From Planctomycetaceae bacterium (lineage in GTDB: Bacteria; Planctomycetota; Planctomycetia; Planctomycetales; Planctomycetaceae), in NCBI GenBank assembly GCA_003503535.1, contig DOCI01000239.1, positions 454-6,411 on the forward strand: a stretch of DNA of 5,958 nt. Reading direction: 5' to 3'. Positions 1 to 5,958 of this stretch are shown here, piece by piece. The translations under genes and the position numbers were made by a program. The notes beneath the pieces were generated by a model. That model saw only the letters and a program-made list of their open reading frames with translations. It did no database searches and was not told the DNA's origin. Position 1 is the first letter of the stretch; every line of letters starts with the position of its first letter.

Positions 1-35
1 TTAAAAAATGTTTCACGCAAAGATACTCCGCGCAA

Positions 36-85
36 TAAAAAAAGATGACCGATCAGGAATGACACCAAATTCCCGACCGGTCATC
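36..85 (-). terminator. Rho-independent terminator of glnN
   Basis: The arms at 44-60 and 69-85 are complementary over 17 positions around an 8-base loop. Two positions are A/C mismatches on the plus strand but become U-G wobble pairs in the minus-strand transcript, so the RNA hairpin is uninterrupted only when read from the minus strand. Seven A residues at 37-43 give a run of seven U directly after the stem in that transcript. Strand-specific pairing plus an abutting U-tract is the classic intrinsic terminator layout. It lies about 50 nt past the glutamine synthetase stop codon, so it very probably ends that mRNA. Confidence 0.9.
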
Positions 86-111
86 TCATCGCAGGAGACG
101 AAATTGTTAGA

Positions 112-130
112 TTTGCCAGTGCCTGGCAAA
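112..130 (-). other. Small stem-loop in the glnN 3' UTR
   Basis: TTTGCCAG at 112-119 and CTGGCAAA at 123-130 form a perfect 8-bp stem with a 3-base loop. It starts 5 nt past the glnN stop codon. No T-tract follows it on either strand, so it is not a standard terminator by itself. It could be a 3'-end stabiliser or a pause site ahead of the stronger hairpin at 44-85. The structure is seen directly; the role is inferred. Confidence 0.5.
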
Positions 131-135
131 TACTC

Positions 136-2391
136 TTAACGAATGAAGAGCATTTCCTGATAAGTTGGCAGTGGCCACATATCGTCGGCTACATAGTCTT
201 CGAGTTCATCGCAGTATTGGCGTACAAAGTTCATGGCTGGAATGACCGATTCGCAGTAGTAGTTCGCTTCTGCAATCGAGTCTGCACAATCATGATTGCT
301 CATCGCTGTTTCCAGATCGACAATGCTGTCCTGAAGTGCTTTGACCAGTTCCGTGACTTTATCGAGAGTATCGGTATCGAACTCATATCCGATCAGTTTC
401 AGGTTGGCACAAGTGGTTGCCAGCTGACTCTGGTAGCGAATCGCAGCCGGGAAGATCATTGTGCGAGCCATCTCAATGGTAGTGTTGGCTTCGACCTTGA
501 CTGACAAGCAATACTGTTCGAGGTACGTTTCCAGACGACTTTCCAGTTCCCGTTCAGACAAGACGCCGTACTTGGAAAACAGGTCTTTGATGGCTTGTTC
601 CTTAAGAACAGGCAAAGCATCAGCAGTCGTCTTCAGGTTCAGTAAGCCACGTTTTTTGGCTTCCTCATGCCATTCTTCAGAGTAACCATCACCATTGAAG
701 ACAATTGCACCATGCTTTTCCATGATGTCTGCAAGCAATGTCTGCAGAGCAGAATTGAGTTTCGAAGGATCTCCAGCTGTTGCGTTTTCAAGTTCGGTTG
801 CACAGTAATCCAGAGATTCTGCAATAATCGTGTTCATCGCAACCAGTGGGCCAGCGATAGATTGATTGGCCCCGACTGCTCGGAATTCGAAGCGATTGCC
901 CGTGAATGCAAATGGGCTGGTTCGGTTTCGGTCCCCAGCATCTTTGGGCAGTGGGGGGAGAACATCGACACCAACTGTCAAAGTTCCACGTGGAATCGAC
1001 GAATTGGCCCCGCCTCCTTTGATCTGTTCAAAGACATCAGTCAGCTGATCACCCAGGAAGATCGAAATGATCGCTGGAGGAGCTTCGTTAGCACCGAGTC
1101 GGTGATCGTTACTCGCAGAAGGGACCACGGCTCGAAGCAGTCCCTGGTACAAATGAACGGCCCGGATAACGGCGGCACAAATCAGGAGGAACTGAGCGTT
1201 TTCGTGAGGTGTTTCGCCAGGATCAAGCATGTTTCCCTGCGATGAACTTCCCATGGACCAGTTGACGTGCTTTCCAGAACCGTTCACACCAGCAAATGGC
1301 TTTTCGTGCATCAGGCAGGTCATGCCATATTTGGTGGCGATTTTACTCAACACCATCATCACAATCTGCTGATGGTCGGTGGCGATATTGGCGAATTCGA
1401 ACAAAGGTGCAATTTCGTATTGACCAGGTGCGACTTCGTTGTGACGAGTTTTGACAGGAACGCCCAGTTTGAACAACTCCCGTTCACATTCGAGCATATA
1501 AGCCAGTACACGTTCTGGAATGGCTCCGAAGTAATGGTCGTCGAATTCCTGGCCTTTTGGTGGTTTCGCACCAAACAGGGTTCGGCCACAGTTAAGGAGG
1601 TCTGGTCGTGCAAAAAAGAAGTTACGATCGATCAGGAAGTATTCCTGCTCAGGTCCGGCTGTTGAAGAGACCAGAGCTCCATCGGTTTTGCCGAACAGAG
1701 CCAGAATACGCTGTGCCTGAGTGTTCAGCGCCTGCATGGATCGCAGAACGGGAGTTTTCTTATCGAGAGCTTCACCGGTCCAGGAAACGAAAGCCGTTGG
1801 AATGCAAAGCGTTGTACCGTTAGGGTTTTCCAGAATGTAAGCCGGGCTCGTCACATCCCAGATAGTATATCCGCGAGCTTCAAATGTCTGGCGAATACCA
1901 CCGGTTGGGAAGCTGGAACCATCTGGCTCACCTTGAATCAGCTGGCTGCCACTGAACTCGGCAATGGCACTGCCATCACCACTGGGAGTCAGGAAACTAT
2001 CGTGCTTTTCAGCAGTAGATCCAGTCAGGGGATAGAAAACGTGAGCGTAGTGAGTCGCTCCCTTTTCAATCGCCCAGTCCTTCATCGCCGAGGCGACAAT
2101 ATCAGCGGCAGAGGAATCGAGCTTGTCGCCGGACTCAATAGTTTTCATCAGTGACTTAAAAATCGGCTTAGGCAGGCGGTCTTTCATCACCGCCTTGCTG
2201 AACACGTTTGCGTTGAACAGCTGCTGTGTGGTTGTCTGGGTAAAGTTCATCGGAGGGGAACTTGGTTGATAATTCGTAACGGCAGTGATAGCCGCCTGAC
2301 GAGCAGAACCACTGGAATTAATAGTTACTCCACCTGCACCGGTTGGAACCTGGCCATTTGATTGTGATTTACCAATTGTTGTAGAACTCAC
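136..2391 (-). CDS. glnN: Glutamine synthetase type III (GlnN)
   Basis: This enzyme makes glutamine from glutamate, ammonium and ATP in the cytoplasm. From the start chosen here it is 751 residues, in the usual size range of large GSIII enzymes (about 700-750) and far longer than GSI (about 470). Family landmarks are in order: the N-terminal GSIII segment ([17 protein letters not shown] near residue 60), GPEQEYF (about 246-252, metal-site glutamates), [13 protein letters not shown] (317-329), [10 protein letters not shown] (370-379), ANEAPPAII (434-442), and [16 protein letters not shown] (489-504, substrate and nucleotide site). The C-terminal GSIII helical region is complete. The frame extends to a GTG at 2439, but the GTG at 2391 has an AGAGAGG Shine-Dalgarno 10 nt upstream and the outer one has none, so 2391 is preferred. 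The gene stands alone, divergent from secG, with its own terminator. No adjacent glnB, amt or ntr gene is visible. The function is secure; the start is less so. Confidence 0.95.
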   Translation of the reverse strand: MSSTTIGKSQSNGQVPTGAGGVTINSSGSARQAAITAVTNYQPSSPPMNFTQTTTQQLFNANVFSKAVMKDRLPKPIFKSLMKTIESGDKLDSSAADIVASAMKDWAIEKGATHYAHVFYPLTGSTAEKHDSFLTPSGDGSAIAEFSGSQLIQGEPDGSSFPTGGIRQTFEARGYTIWDVTSPAYILENPNGTTLCIPTAFVSWTGEALDKKTPVLRSMQALNTQAQRILALFGKTDGALVSSTAGPEQEYFLIDRNFFFARPDLLNCGRTLFGAKPPKGQEFDDHYFGAIPERVLAYMLECERELFKLGVPVKTRHNEVAPGQYEIAPLFEFANIATDHQQIVMMVLSKIATKYGMTCLMHEKPFAGVNGSGKHVNWSMGSSSQGNMLDPGETPHENAQFLLICAAVIRAVHLYQGLLRAVVPSASNDHRLGANEAPPAIISIFLGDQLTDVFEQIKGGGANSSIPRGTLTVGVDVLPPLPKDAGDRNRTSPFAFTGNRFEFRAVGANQSIAGPLVAMNTIIAESLDYCATELENATAGDPSKLNSALQTLLADIMEKHGAIVFNGDGYSEEWHEEAKKRGLLNLKTTADALPVLKEQAIKDLFSKYGVLSERELESRLETYLEQYCLSVKVEANTTIEMARTMIFPAAIRYQSQLATTCANLKLIGYEFDTDTLDKVTELVKALQDSIVDLETAMSNHDCADSIAEANYYCESVIPAMNFVRQYCDELEDYVADDMWPLPTYQEMLFIR

Positions 2392-2521
2392 TGTGTGGTT
2401 GCCTCTCTGAGCCTGTGCCGGATACTGACGTAGCGGCACAAAGATGAAAAAATGGGTGTCCGCTTCCTTGCCATGATTTTCGACGACTGCGTCGTATCAA
2501 GTCTGTTCATCTGCATTGCAA

Positions 2522-2551
2522 CTTATATGCCGGACGGTATTTTGTACTGAA
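2522..2551 (-). promoter_or_regulatory. Possible glnN promoter
   Basis: Read on the minus strand, TTCAGT (2551-2546) is followed after 18 bases by TATAAG (2527-2522). The -10 matches the sigma-70 consensus at five of six positions, but the -35 at only about three. Transcription would start near 2515, giving a leader of roughly 120 nt to the GTG at 2391. The TTGACT/AGTCAA palindrome lies about 30 bp upstream, a plausible activator position. This is weak evidence and only a candidate. Confidence 0.25.
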
Positions 2552-2706
2552 TACTGTGAATTTTCTCGCAATAATGGACTTTTGACTAAAGTCAATAAGT
2601 CGACGCCATGCATACAATGTAAGCACGAGTGCCTAATATATAGCAGGCCTGCTTCGGGAGTAATTTCACTTTTCCCTGTCTTCCCCAAGGAAAACACGAT
2701 TCAGAC

Positions 2707-2735
2707 TCGACAGAATCACGCATGCAAACTATCGT
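2707..2735 (+). promoter_or_regulatory. Candidate secG promoter
   Basis: TCGACA (2707-2712, five of six matches to TTGACA) and TATCGT (2730-2735, four of six to TATAAT) are separated by the optimal 17 bases. The predicted start near 2742 leaves a leader of about 48 nt before the secG GTG. A short inverted repeat (TCGTG 2732-2736, CACGA 2744-2748) straddles the -10 and the predicted start. The call rests only on consensus matching. Confidence 0.4.
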
Positions 2736-2789
2736 GCGGGATTCACGAATATGCAGTTTTGAGAATCAGGTGAAAAGGAGCTTCTCCGC

Positions 2790-3299
2790 GTGACCGGTTA
2801 TTTGATGTTATTGTTGCTTTCGTTCCTTAGTTTTATGCTGATCGTCATTGTCCTGCTTCAACGTGGGCGAGGTGGGGGATTAGCAGGAGCTCTGGGCGGA
2901 GCTGGTGGCCAGAGTGCATTCGGCACCAAGGCTGGCGATGTCTTCACAAAAATTACAGTCGGGATGGCCATTATCTGGGTATTGGTCGCAGGCTTCAGCA
3001 TCAACATTATCAGTTGGTCCCGCACAGTATCCTACAAAGGTGGAGCTGACGTTAATCCTAGCTTGATCCCAGGAAAAGATGACCCCGCAGGAGAAAACAC
3101 CGATGTTCCTGCACTTGGCGATAATGCACCAATGCCAGGTGAGATTGGGACGTCTGATCTGGAATCGTCATTGCCAGAAGGCCTGAGTATCCCCTCGGGA
3201 ACTTCGGCAACTCCGAAAATGAAGCCTCCGGCTGCAACTCCGACTGAAACTGGCACTTCCGAGACTGCACCACCCGCCGGAACGACTGCCACTCCTTAA
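2790..3299 (+). CDS. secG: Preprotein translocase subunit SecG
   Basis: SecG is the small accessory membrane subunit of the SecYEG channel and assists SecA-driven export of unfolded proteins across the inner membrane. The 169-residue product has the family layout: a first membrane helix at about 4-23, the conserved polar loop [20 protein letters not shown] followed by [15 protein letters not shown] (about 22-56), and a second helix at about 57-76. The GTG start at 2790 has a strong AAGGAG (2775-2780) 9 nt upstream. The GGAG of that site can pair with CTCC at 2784-2787 in a tiny 4-bp hairpin. SecG is usually only about 75-120 residues; here residues 80-169 form an extra low-complexity tail rich in Pro, Thr, Ser, Ala and Gly, with acidic residues and no predicted membrane segment. 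The gene is preceded by its own candidate promoter and followed by a palindromic repeat rather than a co-directional overlap, so it may be transcribed alone. Confidence 0.93.
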   Translation: MTGYLMLLLLSFLSFMLIVIVLLQRGRGGGLAGALGGAGGQSAFGTKAGDVFTKITVGMAIIWVLVAGFSINIISWSRTVSYKGGADVNPSLIPGKDDPAGENTDVPALGDNAPMPGEIGTSDLESSLPEGLSIPSGTSATPKMKPPAATPTETGTSETAPPAGTTATP

Positions 3300-3331
3300 A
3301 TATGCAGCATAATCAACTGTAGAGATATTCC

Positions 3332-3358
3332 GTAGGACAGGCTTCCAGCCTGTCCTAC
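3332..3358. repeat. Palindromic repeat-like element
   Basis: GTAGGACAGGCT (3332-3343) and AGCCTGTCCTAC (3347-3358) are perfect 12-base inverted arms around TCC. The palindrome lies between the secG stop and the yicC promoter. From memory, sequences with this GGACAGGCTTCCAGCC core recur between genes in planctomycete and some related genomes, so I take it as a dispersed palindromic element similar to REP/BIME repeats. Only one copy is in the window, so the repetition is not shown here. No T-tract follows on the plus strand, so it would not be a canonical intrinsic terminator, although the hairpin could protect the secG mRNA 3' end. Confidence 0.6.
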
Positions 3359-3369
3359 CTGCGAATACG

Positions 3370-3398
3370 CTCCTGTTATTTCCTGAACAATCTATAAT
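3370..3398 (+). promoter_or_regulatory. Candidate yicC operon promoter (perfect TATAAT)
   Basis: A perfect TATAAT lies at 3393-3398. The -35 region at 17-base spacing (CTCCTG, 3370-3375) is poor, and there is no extended -10 TG. Transcription would begin near 3404-3406, downstream of the GTG at 3401 and about 20 nt upstream of the GTG at 3425. If real, it excludes the outer yicC start and supports the inner one. It would drive yicC and perhaps the rest of the cluster. Confidence 0.45.
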
Positions 3399-3424
3399 CA
3401 GTGGGCAAAAGCGAGGACAATTTC

Positions 3425-4312
3425 GTGATTCTGAGTATGACGGGTATTGGACGTTCGCGTCATCAGGATGACCAGATTCAGGCGACGGTGGAAGTTCGCG
3501 CGGTCAACAATAAGTATCTGAAACTCAATTTGCGATTACCAGATGCCCTGAACGGAAAAGAATCCGAGATCGATCGGCTCGTCAGGAATTATCTCGAACG
3601 CGGGACGATTTCGATCAATGTGCAACTCACCTGGGTACGACAGGTCAGTCCCTATGTGATCGATGAAGCGACGCTGAATCAATATGTGCAACAAGCCCGT
3701 CAAGCAGCCGAGCGGATACACATTCAGCCTCCGGAAAGATTATCCGACTATTTTTCACTGCCAGGAGTCATCGCCGATCAATCGGCCTCACTTGATGACG
3801 AAGGTGAAGAAGAATGGGCTGTGTTCCAAGTTGCGCTCAAGTCAGCACTGAAACAGCTCAATGTCTTTCGCACAACCGAAGGCCAGGCAATGTCCGATGC
3901 ATTATCTCGATATTGCGACGAAGTAGCAGCTTCGGTCACTGCAGTGCAGGAACGCTCGCCATTGGTTGTAGACAGCTATAGGAAACGGGTCAAAGATCGC
4001 GTGAATGAATGGCTGTCCGATCAGGGTGTGCAAATCGAAACGAATGACATTCTGCGGGAAATCTGCATCTTTTCCGACCGCTGCGATATCACAGAAGAAA
4101 TCACCCGACTGCAGAGTCATGTCAGTCAGTTTCGCGATTTTCTCCAGGAAAAGAACTCCGCTGGCCGAAAACTCGATTTTCTGTGTCAGGAAATGTTCCG
4201 GGAAACGAATACGATCGGCTCAAAGGCAAACGACATCGAAATTTCTCATCGCGTGGTTGACATGAAGGCGACCATCGAAAAAATCCGTGAAATCGTACAG
4301 AATATCGAATAA
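3425..4312 (+). CDS. yicC: YicC/YloC family protein
   Basis: YicC proteins (UPF0701) are cytoplasmic. In Escherichia coli the family has been linked to RNA turnover as an endoribonuclease or RNase adaptor. From the GTG at 3425 the product is 295 residues, close to the usual 287-293. It starts MILSMTGIG, matching the family's MIxSMTGFG opening. Other landmarks are [10 protein letters not shown] (about 23-32), ERGTISI (about 58-64), [17 protein letters not shown] (about 220-236), and the C-terminal DUF1732 block with [22 protein letters not shown] and [12 protein letters not shown] ending the protein. The frame is open back to a GTG at 3401, but the inner start has GAGGA (3413-3417) 7 nt upstream and restores the canonical N-terminus. 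It begins the yicC-gmk-rpoZ-coaC cluster, whose gene order recurs in distant bacteria. The family call is firm; the exact substrate is not visible from sequence. Confidence 0.92.
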   Translation: MILSMTGIGRSRHQDDQIQATVEVRAVNNKYLKLNLRLPDALNGKESEIDRLVRNYLERGTISINVQLTWVRQVSPYVIDEATLNQYVQQARQAAERIHIQPPERLSDYFSLPGVIADQSASLDDEGEEEWAVFQVALKSALKQLNVFRTTEGQAMSDALSRYCDEVAASVTAVQERSPLVVDSYRKRVKDRVNEWLSDQGVQIETNDILREICIFSDRCDITEEITRLQSHVSQFRDFLQEKNSAGRKLDFLCQEMFRETNTIGSKANDIEISHRVVDMKATIEKIREIVQNIE

Positions 4313-4472
4313 GAAGCGGCACGCGGGCAGAATTCGACAAAGCTGATTTCATTTTTGGTGGAATCATCGTAAATTGCTGAGGATTACGATAAGCTATGCA
4401 ACTTGTTGTGTTGCAGAGAGTTGCTCTGGATCTCTCATCTTTTTGAAACCACTTCATAAAACGGACCGATTC
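4313..4472 (+). other. yicC-gmk intercistronic spacer
   Basis: A 160-base gap separates yicC from gmk, unusual beside the overlaps further downstream. The gmk frame stays open back to a TTG at 4374, but the translated stretch 4374-4472 has no resemblance to a kinase N-terminus and is probably untranslated. There is no strong hairpin with a T-tract; a weak GAGAG/CTCTC pairing (around 4417-4436) precedes five T residues. The gap could hold a second promoter for gmk-rpoZ-coaC, but I cannot identify a convincing one. In Firmicutes a small remA gene can sit at this point; none is present here. Confidence 0.5.
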
Positions 4473-5081
4473 GTGAATAAGTCGGACAACTCGAAAATCG
4501 GTTTCTGTGTGGTTGTGATTTCCGGTCCCAGTGGCAGCGGAAAGACGACTGTCGTTTCGCGTCTCGAAGAAGAATCGCCGGTTAAGCTGGTGAAAACCAT
4601 ATCTGCGACGACACGACCGCCACGCAAACACGAAGTTGCTGGTCAGGATTATTATTTTCTGAAGCCAGAAGAATTTGATCAACGTAAGCAGAATGGGGAA
4701 TTTCTGGAATTCGCAGAGGTTTACCGCACTGGTTACTGGTACGGGACTTTGAAATCAGAAGTGGAACGAGCCCGGAACTCTGGGGGTTGGGCCTTACTGG
4801 AAATCGATGTGGAGGGGGCATTGAATGTGATGCGGGAATATCCCGAAGCCCTCACGATATTCCTGACCACACCTTCAGAAACAGTATTTGAACAAAGACT
4901 GCGAGATCGCGGGACCGAGGATGAAGCCGTCATACAAAAACGGCTCGAAACGGCTCGAAACGAACTGAAATTCGCAAGTCGATACCGATATACCGTCATC
5001 AACGACCGGCTTGATCGAGCGGTCGAAGAAATTAAAGATCTTTTTTGTCAACACGCCGGGGAGTGCTGCGAGCATGCTTGA
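4473..5081 (+). CDS. gmk: Guanylate kinase
   Basis: This enzyme phosphorylates GMP (and dGMP) to GDP with ATP in the cytoplasm. It is an essential purine salvage and synthesis step that also affects GTP and (p)ppGpp pools. From the GTG at 4473 it is 202 residues, normal for the family (about 200-210). Visible motifs: the P-loop GPSGSGKT (18-25), the GMP-binding segment SATTRPPR (44-51) with EVAGQDYYF (54-62), YGT (90-92), EIDVEGA (110-116, counterpart of the family's DIDxQGA), and the lid and arginine region [15 protein letters not shown] (about 144-158). The ribosome site is weak (GGA at 4463-4465). The 33 extra upstream codons in frame have no family similarity, which is why the inner GTG was chosen. 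Its stop overlaps the rpoZ start by 8 nt, so translation is probably coupled. Nothing essential is missing. Confidence 0.93.
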   Translation: MNKSDNSKIGFCVVVISGPSGSGKTTVVSRLEEESPVKLVKTISATTRPPRKHEVAGQDYYFLKPEEFDQRKQNGEFLEFAEVYRTGYWYGTLKSEVERARNSGGWALLEIDVEGALNVMREYPEALTIFLTTPSETVFEQRLRDRGTEDEAVIQKRLETARNELKFASRYRYTVINDRLDRAVEEIKDLFCQHAGECCEHA

Positions 5082-5349
5082 AGAACTGAAAGAAGAAGTC
5101 ATTGTCAACAAGGTCGGTGGTCGATTTAAGCTCTCGACGATCATTCAGAAGCGAATGGTCGCTCTGAATCGGGGCGCTCGTCCACTCGTCGAAATCCCGA
5201 CCAAGAATCTGATGAAAATCGTGATTCAGGAAATCCTGGAAGACAAAATTTATCTCGATCGCACGGGAAATGTCGCCATCAAAGGCGAAGTCGCTCCCGA
5301 TGTGGAAGAATATTTTGACGCTGGCCCAGGCCTTGATGATCTGGCATGA
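5074..5349 (+). CDS. rpoZ: RNA polymerase omega subunit
   Basis: Omega binds the beta-prime subunit, aids RNA polymerase assembly and, in some bacteria, forms part of a ppGpp site. The 91-residue product has the omega pattern: a short N-terminal helix, [26 protein letters not shown] (about 14-39, matching the family's VGNRFxLV...AAxRARQLxxG), then [16 protein letters not shown] (about 44-59), followed by an acidic tail to residue 91. The typical length is 70-110. The ATG at 5074 has GGGGAG (5058-5063) 10 nt upstream and overlaps the gmk stop by 8 nt. The frame is open further back to 5011, but that part lies wholly inside gmk. Its sequence is divergent from proteobacterial omega, so the position between gmk and coaC is important support. 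Confidence 0.85.
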   Translation: MLEELKEEVIVNKVGGRFKLSTIIQKRMVALNRGARPLVEIPTKNLMKIVIQEILEDKIYLDRTGNVAIKGEVAPDVEEYFDAGPGLDDLA

Positions 5350-5900
5350 CACAAGCTCGTGCAGAAATCCTGGTCGGCATCAGCGGAGGAATTGCCGCCT
5401 ACAAGACGGCTGATCTGGTCAGTCGTCTTGTCAAAAAGGATTATGCGGTAACGGTCATCATGACGGAATCCGCCCAGAAGTTCATTGGCAAGGCGACTTT
5501 CGAAGCGCTGACGAATCGCCCTGTCTATACCGACTTATTCGCTCCCCGGGAACATTTCCTGGGTGAGCATATCGGCCTGCCTCGACGAGCCGATTTACTC
5601 ATCATCGCCCCTGCAACGGCTCATTTGCTGGGAAAAATGGCCCACGGCCTGGCTGACGATCTGTTGACCACAACCATTCTCGCAACGACCTGCCCAATTC
5701 TGATTGCTCCCTCGATGAACTCCGAGATGTGGAACAAACCAGCCGTCCAGAGAAATCTGAAACAGGTTGCTGATGATGGTGTGAGTATCATCGAACCCGA
5801 CGAAGGCTGGTTGAGTTGCCGGGTGACTGGCAAAGGCCGAATGGCGGAGCCGGATCAGATCGAAACGGAAATCATTAAGCGACTTGCACCTGCGGTATAA
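5346..5900 (+). CDS. coaC: Phosphopantothenoylcysteine decarboxylase (CoaC)
   Basis: This FMN-dependent flavoprotein decarboxylates 4'-phosphopantothenoylcysteine to 4'-phosphopantetheine in coenzyme A synthesis. The 184-residue product aligns with the CoaC half of E. coli Dfp/Coa[12 protein letters not shown] (11-20), GEHIGL with the catalytic His75, [20 protein letters not shown] (88-107, FMN binding), APSMNSEMW (121-129) with Asn125, and the substrate-clamp region with Cys158 before GKGRM (162-166). His75, Asn125 and Cys158 fall at the same numbers as in the E. coli enzyme. PSMN replaces the common PAMN. The protein stops just where the CoaB ligase domain would begin, so it is monofunctional. 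The ATG overlaps the rpoZ stop as ATGA, with no strong ribosome site of its own, which suggests translational coupling. A separate coaB may lie beyond the window. Confidence 0.93.
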   Translation: MTQARAEILVGISGGIAAYKTADLVSRLVKKDYAVTVIMTESAQKFIGKATFEALTNRPVYTDLFAPREHFLGEHIGLPRRADLLIIAPATAHLLGKMAHGLADDLLTTTILATTCPILIAPSMNSEMWNKPAVQRNLKQVADDGVSIIEPDEGWLSCRVTGKGRMAEPDQIETEIIKRLAPAV

Positions 5901-5929
5901 GTAATAATGTACTTATCCCTTTAAATGCC

Positions 5930-5958
5930 TACACACTCGCTTGTGCTTCGTGCTTGTA
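5930..5958. repeat. Possible dispersed intergenic repeat, cut by window end
   Basis: The last 29 bases contain GTGCTTCGTGCTT (an internal direct repeat of GTGCTT) flanked by TACA on the left and TGTA on the right, so the ends are inverted. From memory, similar ACTCGCTTG(C/T)GCTTCGTGCTTGTA strings recur between genes in planctomycetes. Only one copy is visible and it may continue past the edge. An ATG at 5925 opens a frame through it, but there is no ribosome site and the peptide (MPTHSLVLRAC) has no recognisable features. Confidence 0.35.

Larger units (their letters stand above)
2392..2789. promoter_or_regulatory. Divergent glnN-secG intergenic region
   Basis: About 400 bases lie between the preferred starts of two divergent genes. 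The only sizeable plus-strand open frame here (2516-2773) has no recognisable family features, is rich in Cys and mixed codons, and lacks a clear ribosome site, so I treat the region as non-coding. It contains several palindromes: ACGAC/GTCGT (2483-2495), TTGACT-AA-AGTCAA (2582-2595), the 12-bp AGCAGGCCTGCT (2642-2653), and TCGTG/CACGA (2732-2748). Any of these could be a regulator site, but none matches an operator I can name. I found no sigma-54 site (GGCAC-N5-TTGC) for the glutamine synthetase gene. Confidence 0.6.

Noticed and set aside
667..1245. A 192-codon plus-strand open frame antisense to glnN
   Set aside because: It lies wholly opposite highly conserved GSIII coding sequence, and its translation shows no family features.
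2620..2633. GGCAC on the minus strand as a possible sigma-54 promoter for glnN
   Set aside because: The bases at the required -12 spacing read TA rather than GC, so the second half of the motif is missing.
2516..2773. An 85-codon plus-strand open frame directly upstream of secG
   Set aside because: It has no recognisable domain, a Cys-rich unstructured composition, no clear ribosome site, and it covers the likely secG promoter.
4417..4445. Weak GAGAG/CTCTC hairpin followed by five T residues, as a terminator between yicC and gmk
   Set aside because: The stem is only 5 bp with a long loop, too weak for a credible intrinsic terminator.
4122..4682. A 186-codon minus-strand open frame across yicC and gmk
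   Set aside because: It is antisense to two well-supported genes, very Arg/Ser-rich, and typical of a shadow frame.
4941..4960. Tandem CGGCTCGAAA repeat inside gmk
   Set aside because: The 10-base unit is read in different frames and encodes RLETARNE, a normal conserved gmk segment, so the repeat is most likely coincidental.

Overview
This window reads as ordinary chromosomal housekeeping DNA, most likely from a planctomycete of the Gimesia/Rubinisphaera type. That placement is inferred from several things together: moderate GC content, frequent GTG starts, a SecG with a long Pro/Thr/Ser-rich tail, a type III glutamine synthetase, and intergenic palindromes that resemble repeats I associate with planctomycete genomes. 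No database search was possible, so the taxonomy is tentative. I see no tRNA or rRNA gene, CRISPR array, transposase or phage gene.

Layout. Positions 1-135 hold the 3' end of a minus-strand transcription unit: a small hairpin next to the stop codon, then a textbook intrinsic terminator. Positions 136-2391 (minus) encode a complete type III glutamine synthetase (GlnN). A roughly 400-base divergent non-coding region follows, with candidate promoters for both sides and several small palindromes. Positions 2790-3299 (plus) encode SecG of the Sec translocase. A roughly 125-base gap then carries a 12-bp-arm palindrome and a TATAAT box.

Positions 3425-5900 (plus) hold yicC, gmk, rpoZ and coaC. This resembles the conserved yicC(yloC)-gmk-rpoZ-coaBC cluster of many bacteria. 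A 160-base gap separates yicC from gmk. The last three genes are tightly packed: gmk and rpoZ overlap by 8 nt, and rpoZ and coaC overlap by an ATGA. The coaC gene encodes only the decarboxylase half of the usual CoaBC fusion. The window ends in a sequence that may be the start of another dispersed repeat.

Functionally, GlnN assimilates ammonium and SecG assists protein export. The yicC-gmk-rpoZ-coaC cluster links an RNA-turnover protein, GMP phosphorylation, the RNA polymerase omega subunit and coenzyme A synthesis. I found no convincing novel system. The points most worth a second look are the two repeat-like elements, the SecG tail, the stand-alone CoaC, and several start codons that differ from the longest open frame.
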